Origin: Thermoleophilaceae bacterium
GTDB lineage: Bacteria; Actinomycetota; Thermoleophilia; Solirubrobacterales; Thermoleophilaceae
Length of the DNA stretch: 55,467 bases
Direction of reading: 5' to 3'
NCBI GenBank assembly: GCA_016929195.1
Contig: JAFGJG010000160.1
Coordinates: 1-55,467 of the forward strand
Notes under the pieces: generated by a model
What the model was told of the DNA's origin: nothing
The model's database searches: none
Seen by the model: the letters and a program-made list of their open reading frames with translations, nothing else
Shown: positions 8,894 to 16,251 of the stretch, in pieces
How the letters are laid out: every line of letters starts with the position of its first letter
How positions within the stretch are numbered: position 1 is the stretch's first letter
Program-made: the position numbers and the translations under genes

Positions 8894-9190
8894 ATGGCCA
8901 CCACATCGCAGACGCGCGGCTACACCGCGACCAAGGAGCAGCTCCTCACACGCCTCAGGCGCATCGAGGGTCAGGTGCGCGGCATCGAGGGCATGGTCGA
9001 GGACGATCGCTACTGCATCGACGTCATCACCCAGATCTCGGCCGTGCAGGCCGCGCTCGACAAGGTGGCGCTGGGGCTGCTCGACGGGCACGCCCGCCAC
9101 TGCGTCGTCGAGGGGCACGCCGAGGGCTCGCCCGAGGAGCTGACCGACGAGCTGATGGCCGCGGTCGGGCGCCTCATGCGACGCGGCTGA
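8894..9190 (+). CDS. csoR: Copper-sensing repressor CsoR
   Basis: All-helical repressor of 98 residues. Cys41, His66 and Cys70 reproduce the C-H-C Cu(I) site with the same spacing (25 and 4) as Mycobacterium CsoR, and the N-terminal half has the family segment LLTRLRRIEGQVRGIE. Loss of DNA binding on Cu(I) loading would derepress the divergent copA operon and csoR itself. No clear ribosome site precedes the ATG, in line with leaderless expression. Confidence 0.92.
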   Translation: MATTSQTRGYTATKEQLLTRLRRIEGQVRGIEGMVEDDRYCIDVITQISAVQAALDKVALGLLDGHARHCVVEGHAEGSPEELTDELMAAVGRLMRRG

Positions 9191-9197
9191 GCGAGCC

Positions 9198-9248
9198 ATG
9201 GCGCACGCCCACGGGCTGCCCACCTCCGGAAACGCGCTCACCGCGTGA
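9198..9248 (+). other. Possible 16-codon remnant of a DUF4396 N-terminus
   Basis: Short frame starting ATG-GCG-CAC-GCC-CAC (MAHAHGLPTSGNALTA) whose TGA overlaps the GTG start of the next gene. His-rich starts of this kind precede a conserved Cys-containing helix in full-length DUF4396 proteins, and that helix is absent here. It may be a leader peptide, or what is left of the N-terminus after a deletion and frameshift. Evidence is weak. Confidence 0.3.
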
Positions 9249-9547
9249 TCGGCACCGCCCTCGGCTTCTCCGACTGGGGCACGGTGGCGCTGGCCGTGGC
9301 GCTCGCGTTCCTGTTCGGCTATTCGCTGACGAGCCTGTTCTGGGGCGCCCTGTCGTTCGCGCTCGTCGTGGCCGGCGCGGTCGCCTGGCCGGTCAACCGA
9401 TGGCTGATCACGCGGGGACGCGGGCACGCCGTCCTTCACGACAGCGGCCACCATCCCGACGTTCCGATCCGGCTGGTCGTGGTCGTGGTCGTGGCCATGG
9501 CCATCTTCGGGACCACCGTCCTGGTGGTCGACACGGTGTCCGGATGA
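9245..9547 (+). CDS. DUF4396-family membrane protein (short)
   Basis: A 100-residue membrane protein with three hydrophobic helices. The start (IGTALGFSDW) followed by LAFLFGYSLTSL and PVNRWLITRGRGHAVLHD matches the second and later helices of DUF4396 proteins, with a His-containing loop (HDSGHHP). The first conserved helix of the family seems missing. Function is unknown; this family often sits near metal or copper genes, as here after csoR. Start is GTG. Confidence 0.65.
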   Translation: MIGTALGFSDWGTVALAVALAFLFGYSLTSLFWGALSFALVVAGAVAWPVNRWLITRGRGHAVLHDSGHHPDVPIRLVVVVVVAMAIFGTTVLVVDTVSG

Positions 9548-10197
9548 GCCCCGCCGAGCCCCGCTACGTCCCGGCCGCCGGACACCGTGCGTTCACGCGC
9601 CTCTACGACCCGCTGCTCGCGCTCACGATGCGCGAGCGCACCTTCCGCGGGCGCCTCCTCGGCCGGGTCCGGGCCGGCCTCCCACCGCACGGCCGGGTCG
9701 CGGACGTGGGCTGCGGCACCGGCACGTTCGCCATCGCCGTCGCCGCGGCCACGGGCGCGCGCGTGACCGGCGTGGACGGCGACCCCTCGATCCTCTCGAT
9801 CGCCAGGGCGAAGGCGGGCGCCGCGGACGTGGACTGGATCGAGGGCAGGGCCGAGTCGCTCCCGCTGCCGGACGCCGGCACCGACGTCGTGGTGATGTCG
9901 CTCGTGCTCCACCACCTCGTGCCGTCTGCCAAGAGCGCCGCGCTGGCGGAGGCGGCCCGCGTGCTCCGTCCGGGAGGGCGGCTGCACGTGGCGGACTGGG
10001 GGAAGCCGCAGGGGCCGCTCTCGGCCGCGGTCTTCTCCGTGGTGCGATTGGCGGACGGCCGCGAGCAGACTCGCGACCACGCCGAGGGCCGCCTACCGGC
10101 GACGATCGCCGCCGCCGGATTCGATGAGGACGCGCCGCGGCAGCGCCTGGGGACCGCGTTCGGGACGCTCGAGCTGATCTCGGCCGTCAGGCGCTGA
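9544..10197 (+). CDS. Class I SAM-dependent methyltransferase
   Basis: Soluble protein of 217 residues with the Rossmann-type SAM site: motif I VADVGCGTGTF near residue 52, acidic motif GVDGDPS, and VLRPGGRLHVADWGKP typical of methyltransferase domain 11. The last third is divergent and gives no substrate. ATG overlaps the stop of the DUF4396 gene (ATGA), so the two are probably co-transcribed. It converges with the histidine kinase gene, overlapping its 3' end by 11 bp. Confidence 0.82.
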   Translation: MSPAEPRYVPAAGHRAFTRLYDPLLALTMRERTFRGRLLGRVRAGLPPHGRVADVGCGTGTFAIAVAAATGARVTGVDGDPSILSIARAKAGAADVDWIEGRAESLPLPDAGTDVVVMSLVLHHLVPSAKSAALAEAARVLRPGGRLHVADWGKPQGPLSAAVFSVVRLADGREQTRDHAEGRLPATIAAAGFDEDAPRQRLGTAFGTLELISAVRR

Positions 10198-11533
10198 TCG
10201 TCACCTCGGCGCCGCCGCCGTTCACGTTCGCGGCGGTCACGCTGCCGTCGTGAGCGACGGCGATCGCCTCGACGATCGCGAGCCCCAGCCCGGCGCCTTC
10301 CGTCGAGCGCCCCGCGTCGCCGCGCGCGAACCGCTCGAAGACATGGTCGAGCAGCTCGGGCGGAAAGCCGTGCCCGTGGTCGCGCACCGACAGCTCGACG
10401 CCCCCCGCGCCACGGCGGGCGCTGAGCTCGATCGGACCGGCGCCGTGGCGGCGGGCGTTGTCGACGAGGTTGCCGAGCGCCTGCTCGATCCTGAGCTCGT
10501 CCAGCTCCGCCCCCAGGCCCGGCTCCACGCTGATGCGAAGGTCCATCCCGGCGGGCGCGAAGCGGCGCCGGACCCGCTCGAGCAGCTCACCGACGTCGAC
10601 GTCGGCGCGCCGGATCGGGAGCCGCCCCTGGTCCGAGCGGGCGAGGACGAGCAGATCCTCCGCGAGCATGGCGAGCCTGTCCGTCTCCTCGGCCGCCGAG
10701 CGGAGGGCCGTCTCGAGCTCCTCGGCGGTGCGCGCTGAGCGCTGCGCCAGCTCGAGCTCGGTCTTCAGGATCGCGAGGGGCGTGCGCAGCTCGTGGCTCG
10801 CGTCGGCCACGAAGGTGCGCTCGCGTGCGAGCGCAGCCTCGAGGCGGTCGAGCATCTCGTTGAGCGTCTCGCCGAGGCGCCCGACCTCGTCGTCGGCCTC
10901 CGGAACCGGCAGCCGCCGCCCCGGCTCGCGCTCCGAGATCTCGGCGGCGCGCCGGCGCATCGCCTCCACCGGGCGCAGCGCCGCGGTGGCGAGCAGGTAG
11001 CCCGCCCCTGAGGCCAGCAGCAGGGCCACGGGCCCACCGATCCAGAGAAGCGTCGCCGCCCGGCCGAGCTCCTCGTCGCGGTCGTCGAGCGCGGAGCCGA
11101 CCGCCACGACGACCGGGCGGCCGTCGGCCCGAGCCGGGCCGGCGAGAAGCCTGACGGGTGTGTCGACCCCCGGTAGGCGGGCGCGCTCAACGCGGACTTC
11201 CCGGGTCCGGGCCTCCCTCACCACGGCGGCCGGGACGACCGGGCGGTCGATCGCTGTCGAGGCTGAGAGCACGCGGCCGTTCGGGCCGAGCACCTGCGCG
11301 AGCCGCTCGTCACGCTCGACCAGCAGCTCGCGCCCATAGCTCAGGTACGCCGGCCCGCCTTCGCGGACCAGCGCGCTCACGTCCGCCAGCCGGGTCGCGA
11401 GTCCCTCGTCGATCGTCTCGTCGATCGACGCCTCGAGCCGGTCGTAGAGGAGCAGCCCCATCCCGCCCAGGACCGCCGCCATGACCACGGCGAAGGCCAG
11501 CGTCAGCTTCAGCCGGATGGGGACGCGCCTCAC
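10187..11533 (-). CDS. Membrane sensor histidine kinase
   Basis: Kinase of 448 residues: helix 1 near 10-28, a periplasmic region to about 155, helix 2 near 160-180, a HAMP linker, HisKA domain with DASHELRTPLAIL (phospho-His), and a C-terminal ATPase domain with GNLVDNARRHG (N box), DHGHGFP and GAGLGLAIV (G boxes). The probable partner is the OmpR-type regulator encoded divergently at 12017, with a PepSY protein gene between. Start is GTG. Confidence 0.9.
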   Translation of the reverse strand: MRRVPIRLKLTLAFAVVMAAVLGGMGLLLYDRLEASIDETIDEGLATRLADVSALVREGGPAYLSYGRELLVERDERLAQVLGPNGRVLSASTAIDRPVVPAAVVREARTREVRVERARLPGVDTPVRLLAGPARADGRPVVVAVGSALDDRDEELGRAATLLWIGGPVALLLASGAGYLLATAALRPVEAMRRRAAEISEREPGRRLPVPEADDEVGRLGETLNEMLDRLEAALARERTFVADASHELRTPLAILKTELELAQRSARTAEELETALRSAAEETDRLAMLAEDLLVLARSDQGRLPIRRADVDVGELLERVRRRFAPAGMDLRISVEPGLGAELDELRIEQALGNLVDNARRHGAGPIELSARRGAGGVELSVRDHGHGFPPELLDHVFERFARGDAGRSTEGAGLGLAIVEAIAVAHDGSVTAANVNGGGAEVTISA

Positions 11534-11559
11534 GGCGCCAGCCTACGTCCGGCGACCGC

Positions 11560-11886
11560 TCAGTCCTCCCGGTCCGAGTCGATCGCCACGAGCCCGAAGC
11601 TCTCGTCCAGGCGTACGTCCACCTGCGAGCCGTCCGGCTTCCGCACCTCGACCTCGTAGGCCGCGCCTCTCTCACCGTCGCGCTCCATCGCGTTGACGCG
11701 GCCTCCTCCGGTGGCCCTCAGCGCGGCCACGCGGGCCCGCTGCTCGACCTTGGCGCTCAGCCCGCCCTCGTCGTCGCCCTGGTCGGAGTCGTCACCGCCG
11801 CCGGCGGCGCCGGCGATCGCCGCGCCTCCGAGCGCGAGAGCGGCCAGCGCCGCCACTCCCGCGACGACCTTTCTGAGCCTGTCCAT
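11560..11886 (-). CDS. Secreted PepSY-like protein
   Basis: A 108-residue exported protein: signal-like segment (about residues 5-27), an acidic linker (DDSDQGDDEGG), then one PepSY-type unit with AAYEVEVRKPDGSQVDVRLDE followed by GLVAIDSD. PepSY proteins often act in the cell envelope next to sensor kinases or proteases. Good ribosome site (AGGAGGA). It is the first gene of a minus-strand unit with the kinase (26-bp gap), so it may be a ligand or modulator of the sensor; that role is inference. Confidence 0.72.
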   Translation of the reverse strand: MDRLRKVVAGVAALAALALGGAAIAGAAGGGDDSDQGDDEGGLSAKVEQRARVAALRATGGGRVNAMERDGERGAAYEVEVRKPDGSQVDVRLDESFGLVAIDSDRED

Positions 11887-11954
11887 TCGTGTGTCCTCCT
11901 GAGTCGCTTGCCTGGACCGCAGGCTACGTCCGCCCCGTGAGACTCCCGTGAGCC

Positions 11955-11995
11955 GATGAGACGGCGATGAGTGCCGACCTCATCCGCCGCTCATC
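11955..11995. promoter_or_regulatory. Symmetric tandem-repeat operator, probable OmpR-type site
   Basis: In the 130-bp gap between the PepSY gene and the response regulator: GATGAG at 11955, GATGAG at 11966, then CTCATC at 11979 and CTCATC at 11990. Each half is a direct repeat with 11-bp period, the spacing of winged-helix OmpR-type dimers, and the halves are inverted copies. It probably controls both divergent units and would be bound by the regulator encoded at 12017. Confidence 0.6.
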
Positions 11996-12016
11996 ACCGC
12001 GTGACAGGCTCCCCGC

Positions 12017-12706
12017 ATGCGCGTGCTTGTGGTGGAGGACGCCGTGAAGATGGCGAGCCTGATCCGGCGCGGGCTGCGCGAGGAGGGGTTCGCCGCGGAC
12101 GTGGCGATCAGGGGTGAGGACGCGCTCTGGATGGCGGGAGCCACCGACTACGACGCGATCGTCCTCGACGTGATGCTTCCGGGGATCGACGGCTTCGAGA
12201 CCTGCCGCCGGCTCCGGGAGGACGGCGTCGGCGCCCCTGTCCTGATGCTCACGGCGCGCGACGCCGTCGAGGACCGGGTCGCCGGCCTCGACATCGGGGC
12301 GGATGACTACCTGACGAAGCCGTTCTCGTTCGCCGAGCTCCTGGCGCGGCTGCGCGCGCTCGGGCGCCGCGGGAACCCCGAGCACCCGACGGTCCTGCGC
12401 GCCGGAGGCCTGTGGCTCGATCCCGCGGCGCGCCGCGCCGGGCGCGGTCACACCGAGGTCGGCCTCTCCGCCAAGGAGTTCGCGCTGCTCGAGACCTTCA
12501 TGCGCAACCCCGGCCGCGTGCTCGACCGGCTGCACCTGCTCGAGCACGCCTGGGACTACGAGTACGAGAACCGGTCGAACGTCATCGACGTGTACGTGCG
12601 CTACCTGCGCGAGAAGGTGGACCGGCCGTTCCGCGTGGAGAGCATCGAGACGGTCAGGGGCGCCGGCTACCGGCTCCGGGCCGACGGCGGCGACGCGGAG
12701 GCCTAG
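12017..12706 (+). CDS. OmpR/PhoB-family response regulator
   Basis: Regulator of 229 residues. Receiver domain 1-118 with acidic pair Glu7-Asp8, phospho-acceptor Asp51 and Lys101 (TKPF); winged-helix DNA-binding domain about 130-222 with GLSAKEFALLE, SNVIDVYVRYLREKV and VRGAGYRL. Likely partner of the kinase at 10187-11533. The upstream gap has no clear ribosome site but a striking four-part repeat (11955-11995), fitting autoregulation. Confidence 0.93.
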   Translation: MRVLVVEDAVKMASLIRRGLREEGFAADVAIRGEDALWMAGATDYDAIVLDVMLPGIDGFETCRRLREDGVGAPVLMLTARDAVEDRVAGLDIGADDYLTKPFSFAELLARLRALGRRGNPEHPTVLRAGGLWLDPAARRAGRGHTEVGLSAKEFALLETFMRNPGRVLDRLHLLEHAWDYEYENRSNVIDVYVRYLREKVDRPFRVESIETVRGAGYRLRADGGDAEA

Positions 12707-12722
12707 CCCCTCCGCGCGAGCA

Positions 12723-13364
12723 TCAGGCCGGCCGCGCCCGCCCGAGGATGTGCGGGATCTGGGGCTCGAAGCGCTGTGCGGCGAAACCGAATCGCTCCAT
12801 CTCCTCCACGTCGAAGCCGGCCTGCATGATCGCCTCGGTGGTGTCGCGCGCGGGGTGGCAGCCTCCGGCGATCGCGGGCCACACGCCGCTGCGGTCGATC
12901 GCCTGGATCAGGATCCGCTTCGGCTGGCAGCGAGGGACGACGTGCTCGTAGAAGCGGAGCTCGCCGTCCGGCTTCAGCACCCGCCGCAGCTCGGCGAGCG
13001 CACGTCCTTGATCGGGCACGGAGCAGAGGACGAGGCTGGCGACAGCCGCGTCGACGCTCGCGTCCTCGAGCGGCAGCTCGTCGGCGACGCCCGCCAGAAC
13101 GCGGACCGGGACGCGTGCGCTCCGAGCGGCGGCCGTGGCGTGCTCGCGCAGCGTGGGCTCGGGCTCGACGGCAACGACTTCGCTCACATCGGGCGGGTAG
13201 TGCGGGAAGTTCAGTCCGTGTCCGGCGCCCACCTCGACGACGCGTCCGCGGAGCCCCGCCAGGAGACGCCGCCGGTGCTCGGTCGCCCCGCGCTCCTCGG
13301 CGCCGGCGGCGCCTCTGACGTACATCCGCGCGAAGCGCGGCCGGGCGATGTCCCCGCTCGTCAC
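12723..13364 (-). CDS. SAM-dependent methyltransferase
   Basis: Protein of 213 residues with motif I VVEVGAGHGLNFPHYP near residue 42, acidic VEPEP, and VLKPDGELRFYEHV, the pattern of class I methyltransferases related to the UbiE/methyltransferase-11 group. Substrate not deducible. GTG start overlaps the stop of the tetR gene (GTGA), which rules out the much longer open frame upstream. Co-transcribed with and possibly controlled by that TetR protein. Confidence 0.82.
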   Translation of the reverse strand: MTSGDIARPRFARMYVRGAAGAEERGATEHRRRLLAGLRGRVVEVGAGHGLNFPHYPPDVSEVVAVEPEPTLREHATAAARSARVPVRVLAGVADELPLEDASVDAAVASLVLCSVPDQGRALAELRRVLKPDGELRFYEHVVPRCQPKRILIQAIDRSGVWPAIAGGCHPARDTTEAIMQAGFDVEEMERFGFAAQRFEPQIPHILGRARPA

Positions 13365-14029
13365 GTCTGTACTCCGGCGCGTTCGAGGCCTCCCGCCCGC
13401 GCGATCACGCCGTCGACCATCAGGCCGACGGCATCCGCGAACAGCTCCGGCGACACCGAGCGCGGCCCGTGGAGCAAGTGGTGCGCCCAGAGGCCGACCC
13501 CCATTGCATCGATCACGATCGCCAGCTCCTTCGGGGACATGCCGAGCGCGCTCTCGTCGACGAGCCGCGCACGCTCGGCCACAACCTCGTCCAGCGTCGC
13601 GCGCATGTCGTTCGTACGCCGCGCGAACGCGCGCCGGAAGGCGGCATCGCGCGCAGCGTGCGCGAGGAACTCGAGGTAGAGCGCGCGCCATTCCGGATCA
13701 CCGATCATCGCGTCCAGCGCCTCTCTGGCCGCGAGCTGCGCCTGCTCGGTGGTGCTGGCGATGTCATCGCCGCCGGTGTCGAAGACCTCACGGATGTCGC
13801 GCGCCCGCTCGGCGCAGCGGCGGTCGAGCAGCTCGAGGAAGAGCTCCTCCTTGGAGGCGAAGTTGTAATAGACGGCGCCGCGACTGAACCCGGCCTCCTC
13901 CGCCACCGCGTCAAGGCTGGTCCCGTGGAACCCGGTGCGAGCGAAGACGCGCGACGCGGCGGCGAGCACCTGCTCCCTCGTCTCCAGCCTGCGCTCGGCC
14001 TGCGTTCTGCGCTTCCTCTTGCTTTTCAT
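13361..14029 (-). CDS. TetR/AcrR-family regulator
   Basis: One-component repressor, 222 residues. A very basic N-terminus (MKSKRKRRTQAERR) leads into the HTH: TGFHGTSLDAVAEEAGFSRGAVYYNFASKEEL, about residues 30-60, a textbook TetR helix-turn-helix. The C-terminal ligand domain is unassigned. ATG at 14029 is chosen because a -10-like TATAAA lies just upstream and the HTH begins at normal distance; the longer frame would run into the divergent cyclase gene. Operon with the methyltransferase. Confidence 0.88.
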   Translation of the reverse strand: MKSKRKRRTQAERRLETREQVLAAASRVFARTGFHGTSLDAVAEEAGFSRGAVYYNFASKEELFLELLDRRCAERARDIREVFDTGGDDIASTTEQAQLAAREALDAMIGDPEWRALYLEFLAHAARDAAFRRAFARRTNDMRATLDEVVAERARLVDESALGMSPKELAIVIDAMGVGLWAHHLLHGPRSVSPELFADAVGLMVDGVIARAGGLERAGVQT

Positions 14030-14060
14030 ACGTGCATGTAGTTTTATACGTTGGCGTATG
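14027..14060. promoter_or_regulatory. Probable TetR operator between tetR and cyclase genes
   Basis: The 28-bp gap between the divergent starts is AT-rich against its surroundings and holds the inverted repeat ATACG (14046-14050) TTGG CGTAT (14055-14059), with another ATACG copy at 14028-14032. It overlaps a minus-strand -10-like TATAAA (14048-14043) and the cyclase start codon. Its location suits autoregulation and control of the cyclase by the adjacent TetR protein. Confidence 0.5.
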
Positions 14061-14606
14061 TTTATGCAAGCCTGGAGGACCGTGAGGGGAGAGATACGCG
14101 CGCAGCGGGCCTGTCGCCGCCGCTCCACCCCCACCTTCGTCTTCGCGGATCTCGTCGGGTACACGGCACACACCTCGGAGCGGGGGGACGCCGCCGCGGC
14201 CGACCTCGCGCGGCAGTTCAGGCGCATGATGTGCGCGCTGAGCCGCGATCACGGCGCCCGTCAGGTCAAGTCGATGGGCGACGGCGTGATGATCTGGTCG
14301 GCCGACGCCGCGACGGCGGTCTCGCTGGCCGCCGACGCGCTCAGGCGGGTCGGCGCCAGTCCCGACCTCCTTCCGGTCCGGATCGGCGTTCACACCGGTC
14401 CGGCGGTCCGCCGGGGAAGCGACTTCTACGGCACCGCGGTCAACACGGCCGCCCGCCTGGCCGACGCGGCGCAGCCGAACGAGGCGCTCGTGAGCGAGGC
14501 GACCTGGGCGATGGCGCGCTGCGAGTTCACGAAACCGGTCGACCGGCCGCGCGAGCTCCTGCTCCGAGGGCTCCAGCGGCCGGTGGCCGCCTGGCGACTG
14601 GCGTGA
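14058..14606 (+). CDS. Class III adenylate/guanylate cyclase, catalytic domain
   Basis: Soluble 182-residue protein made of one class III cyclase domain. FADLVGYT has the first metal Asp, MGDGVMI the second, and AVNTAARLAD holds the transition-state Asn and Arg; GVHTGPAVRRGSDFYG is the usual core. The residues that select ATP over GTP cannot be assigned safely. No sensory domain is attached, so activity would depend on dimer formation or partner proteins. ATG 14058 or the in-frame ATG 14064 may be used. The SnoaL-like gene follows with a GTGA overlap. Confidence 0.82.
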   Translation: MFMQAWRTVRGEIRAQRACRRRSTPTFVFADLVGYTAHTSERGDAAAADLARQFRRMMCALSRDHGARQVKSMGDGVMIWSADAATAVSLAADALRRVGASPDLLPVRIGVHTGPAVRRGSDFYGTAVNTAARLADAAQPNEALVSEATWAMARCEFTKPVDRPRELLLRGLQRPVAAWRLA

Positions 14607-15025
14607 GCGCCGCCGACGCCGAGACTGCCCGGACCGCGCTCGAGCGGGTCTGCGCGCGCGCCGACATGGAGCTCGCACGCGACTGCTATTCGGCCGGCTT
14701 CGTCGATCACGTCAACGCCGCCGAGCTGCACGGGCACGACGGAATCCGAGAGTCGACAGCCCTCTACCGCGCCCTCTTCGACGACCTCGAGATCCGGGTG
14801 GTCGACCAGGTGCACGAGGGCGACCGCGTGGTGAGCCGCTGGATCATGACCGGGTCGAATCGCGGCCGTCGCGCCGAGCTGTCCGGCATCACGATCAGCC
14901 GGATGGAGGGCGGCCGGATCGCCGAGGACTGGAGCGCGCTCGACAGCCTCGAGCTCCTGCGCCAGCTGGGTCTAGTCCGGTCGCTGTTGGCCGCACCGCT
15001 GCTGCTGCGCGCTTCCCGCCTCTAG
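14603..15025 (+). CDS. SnoaL-like (NTF2-fold) protein
   Basis: A 140-residue protein with SnoaL-like pattern: YSAGFVDHVNAAELHGHDGIRE at the N-terminal helix turn, IRVVDQVHEGDRVVSRWIMTGSNRG and a C-terminal IAEDWSALDSLELLRQLG. Polyketide-cyclase and isomerase members share this fold; no specific substrate can be named. GTG start overlaps the cyclase stop, so the pair is co-translated. The 3' end overlaps the convergent arsC by 4 bp. Confidence 0.78.
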   Translation: MSAADAETARTALERVCARADMELARDCYSAGFVDHVNAAELHGHDGIRESTALYRALFDDLEIRVVDQVHEGDRVVSRWIMTGSNRGRRAELSGITISRMEGGRIAEDWSALDSLELLRQLGLVRSLLAAPLLLRASRL

Positions 15026-15417
15026 GTGGCTCCGAGCTCCTCCACGAGCGCCGCGACGCGCCGGGCGATCTCGTCGCGGGTGGCGCGCACCTCTTCGAGC
15101 GGACGGCCCTTCGGGTCCGGCAGGTCCCAGTCGAGGTAGCGCTTCCCGGGTATGTAGGGGCACTCGTCGCCGCAGCCCATGGTCACCACGACGTCGGCGC
15201 GCTCCGCCAGCTCGCGGGTCAGCTTCTTCGGGACCTGCCCGCTCAGGTCGAGGCCGAGCTCGGACATGACCTCCACGACCTCCGGGTGGAGCCGCTCGCC
15301 GGGCGTCGTGCCGGCCGACTCCGCCTCGTGCCGCCCTTCCGCGGCGCGCTCGAACAGGGCGCGGCTCATCTGCGAGCGGCCGGCGTTGTGGAGGCAGACG
15401 AAGAGGACCCGGGCCAT
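15022..15417 (-). CDS. arsC: Arsenate reductase, LMW-phosphatase type
   Basis: Protein of 131 residues that reduces arsenate to arsenite. The P-loop VCLHNAGRSQMS holds the catalytic Cys8 in C-x5-R, followed by the second conserved cysteine region TMGCGDECPYIPG and the DWDLPDPKG segment of thioredoxin- or mycothiol-coupled ArsC enzymes. Fourth and last gene of the minus-strand ars operon, starting directly after the stop of the R2lox-like gene. A second ArsC is encoded at the head of the same operon. Confidence 0.9.
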   Translation of the reverse strand: MARVLFVCLHNAGRSQMSRALFERAAEGRHEAESAGTTPGERLHPEVVEVMSELGLDLSGQVPKKLTRELAERADVVVTMGCGDECPYIPGKRYLDWDLPDPKGRPLEEVRATRDEIARRVAALVEELGAT

Positions 15418-16242
15418 TCAGAGCTCGACGCCGATGATCTTGAGGCGGCGCGTCAGACCGCCCAGCGCGAACTCGCGGATCTCCTCCGCGCTCGCGCCCA
15501 GCGCGTCCCAGTCGGTGCCGTCGCGGTCGGGCGGGGTCAGCGCGTCGGCGACCGCGGGCAGCAGCGCGCCCAGCGTCGAGCGCACGTCGCCGGCCAGCTC
15601 CGGCTCGTCGCCGACGGCCTCGCGCAGGAACCAGACGCCGTAGCCGATATGGCGCTGCTCGTCGTGGTGGATCCGCGTGTACCCCTCGACGAAGCCGGGG
15701 AGCTGCCCGCTGCTCTCGAGGTAGCGGGTGATGAAGTTGAACGCGGTCAGGCCGAGCGTGCCCTCGATGACCAGGTGGTAGGTCGTGACGAAGGCAACCT
15801 TCGCGCGTCTGTTCGAGGGCTCGGCCGTCAGGCGCTCGTGGGCCTTAACGAGCTGCTCGTCGAAGATCGTGGCGAAGGCGGGCGACAGCTGCTGGCGGGC
15901 GCGCGCGACGTGCTCCGCGACGGTCGCCGGGTCGGCCACCACCTCGTCCTGGTAGCGCGCGTAGAACTGCATGTGCCGCGCCTCGTCGACCTGCTGCGTG
16001 GCGAGGAACGTCGCCTCCTCCTCGGTCCCGTAGGCGCCCACGAGCCCCGAGAACTTCGTCGTGATCCGCTCCTCGGCGACCATGAGCGAGGCGAGCGCCC
16101 AGTGGACGAGCGAGCGGTCCTCTCCGCCCATGACCTGCCACTGCTCGGCGTCCGGCGCGAGGTCGATCCGGAACGGGCTCCATTGCTCATCCTCCCAGTG
16201 GCGGTAGAGCGTCTGGGGGTCGTGGAGATGTATCTCGGTCAT
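15418..16242 (-). CDS. R2-like ligand-binding oxidase (R2lox-type), in ars operon
   Basis: A 274-residue ferritin-fold protein of the ribonucleotide reductase R2 superfamily. Di-metal ligands are visible: Glu57 (VAEERI), Glu87 and His90 (DEARH), Glu160 (LVIEG), Glu195 and His198 (DEQRH). Tyr155 lies five residues before Glu160 and Ile60 three after Glu57, exactly where R2lox proteins have the Tyr-Val ether cross-link pair; no R1 subunit gene is near. It therefore looks like R2lox, a Mn/Fe oxidase of unknown substrate, rather than a nucleotide reductase. It lies between the aquaporin and arsC genes with 9 and 0 bp gaps. Confidence 0.75.
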   Translation of the reverse strand: MTEIHLHDPQTLYRHWEDEQWSPFRIDLAPDAEQWQVMGGEDRSLVHWALASLMVAEERITTKFSGLVGAYGTEEEATFLATQQVDEARHMQFYARYQDEVVADPATVAEHVARARQQLSPAFATIFDEQLVKAHERLTAEPSNRRAKVAFVTTYHLVIEGTLGLTAFNFITRYLESSGQLPGFVEGYTRIHHDEQRHIGYGVWFLREAVGDEPELAGDVRSTLGALLPAVADALTPPDRDGTDWDALGASAEEIREFALGGLTRRLKIIGVEL

Positions 16243-16251
16243 GCGCCGACC

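Noticed and set aside
15418-16242. Ribonucleotide reductase small subunit
   Set aside because: No large subunit gene nearby, and the protein has the R2lox tyrosine position and a short length of 274 residues.
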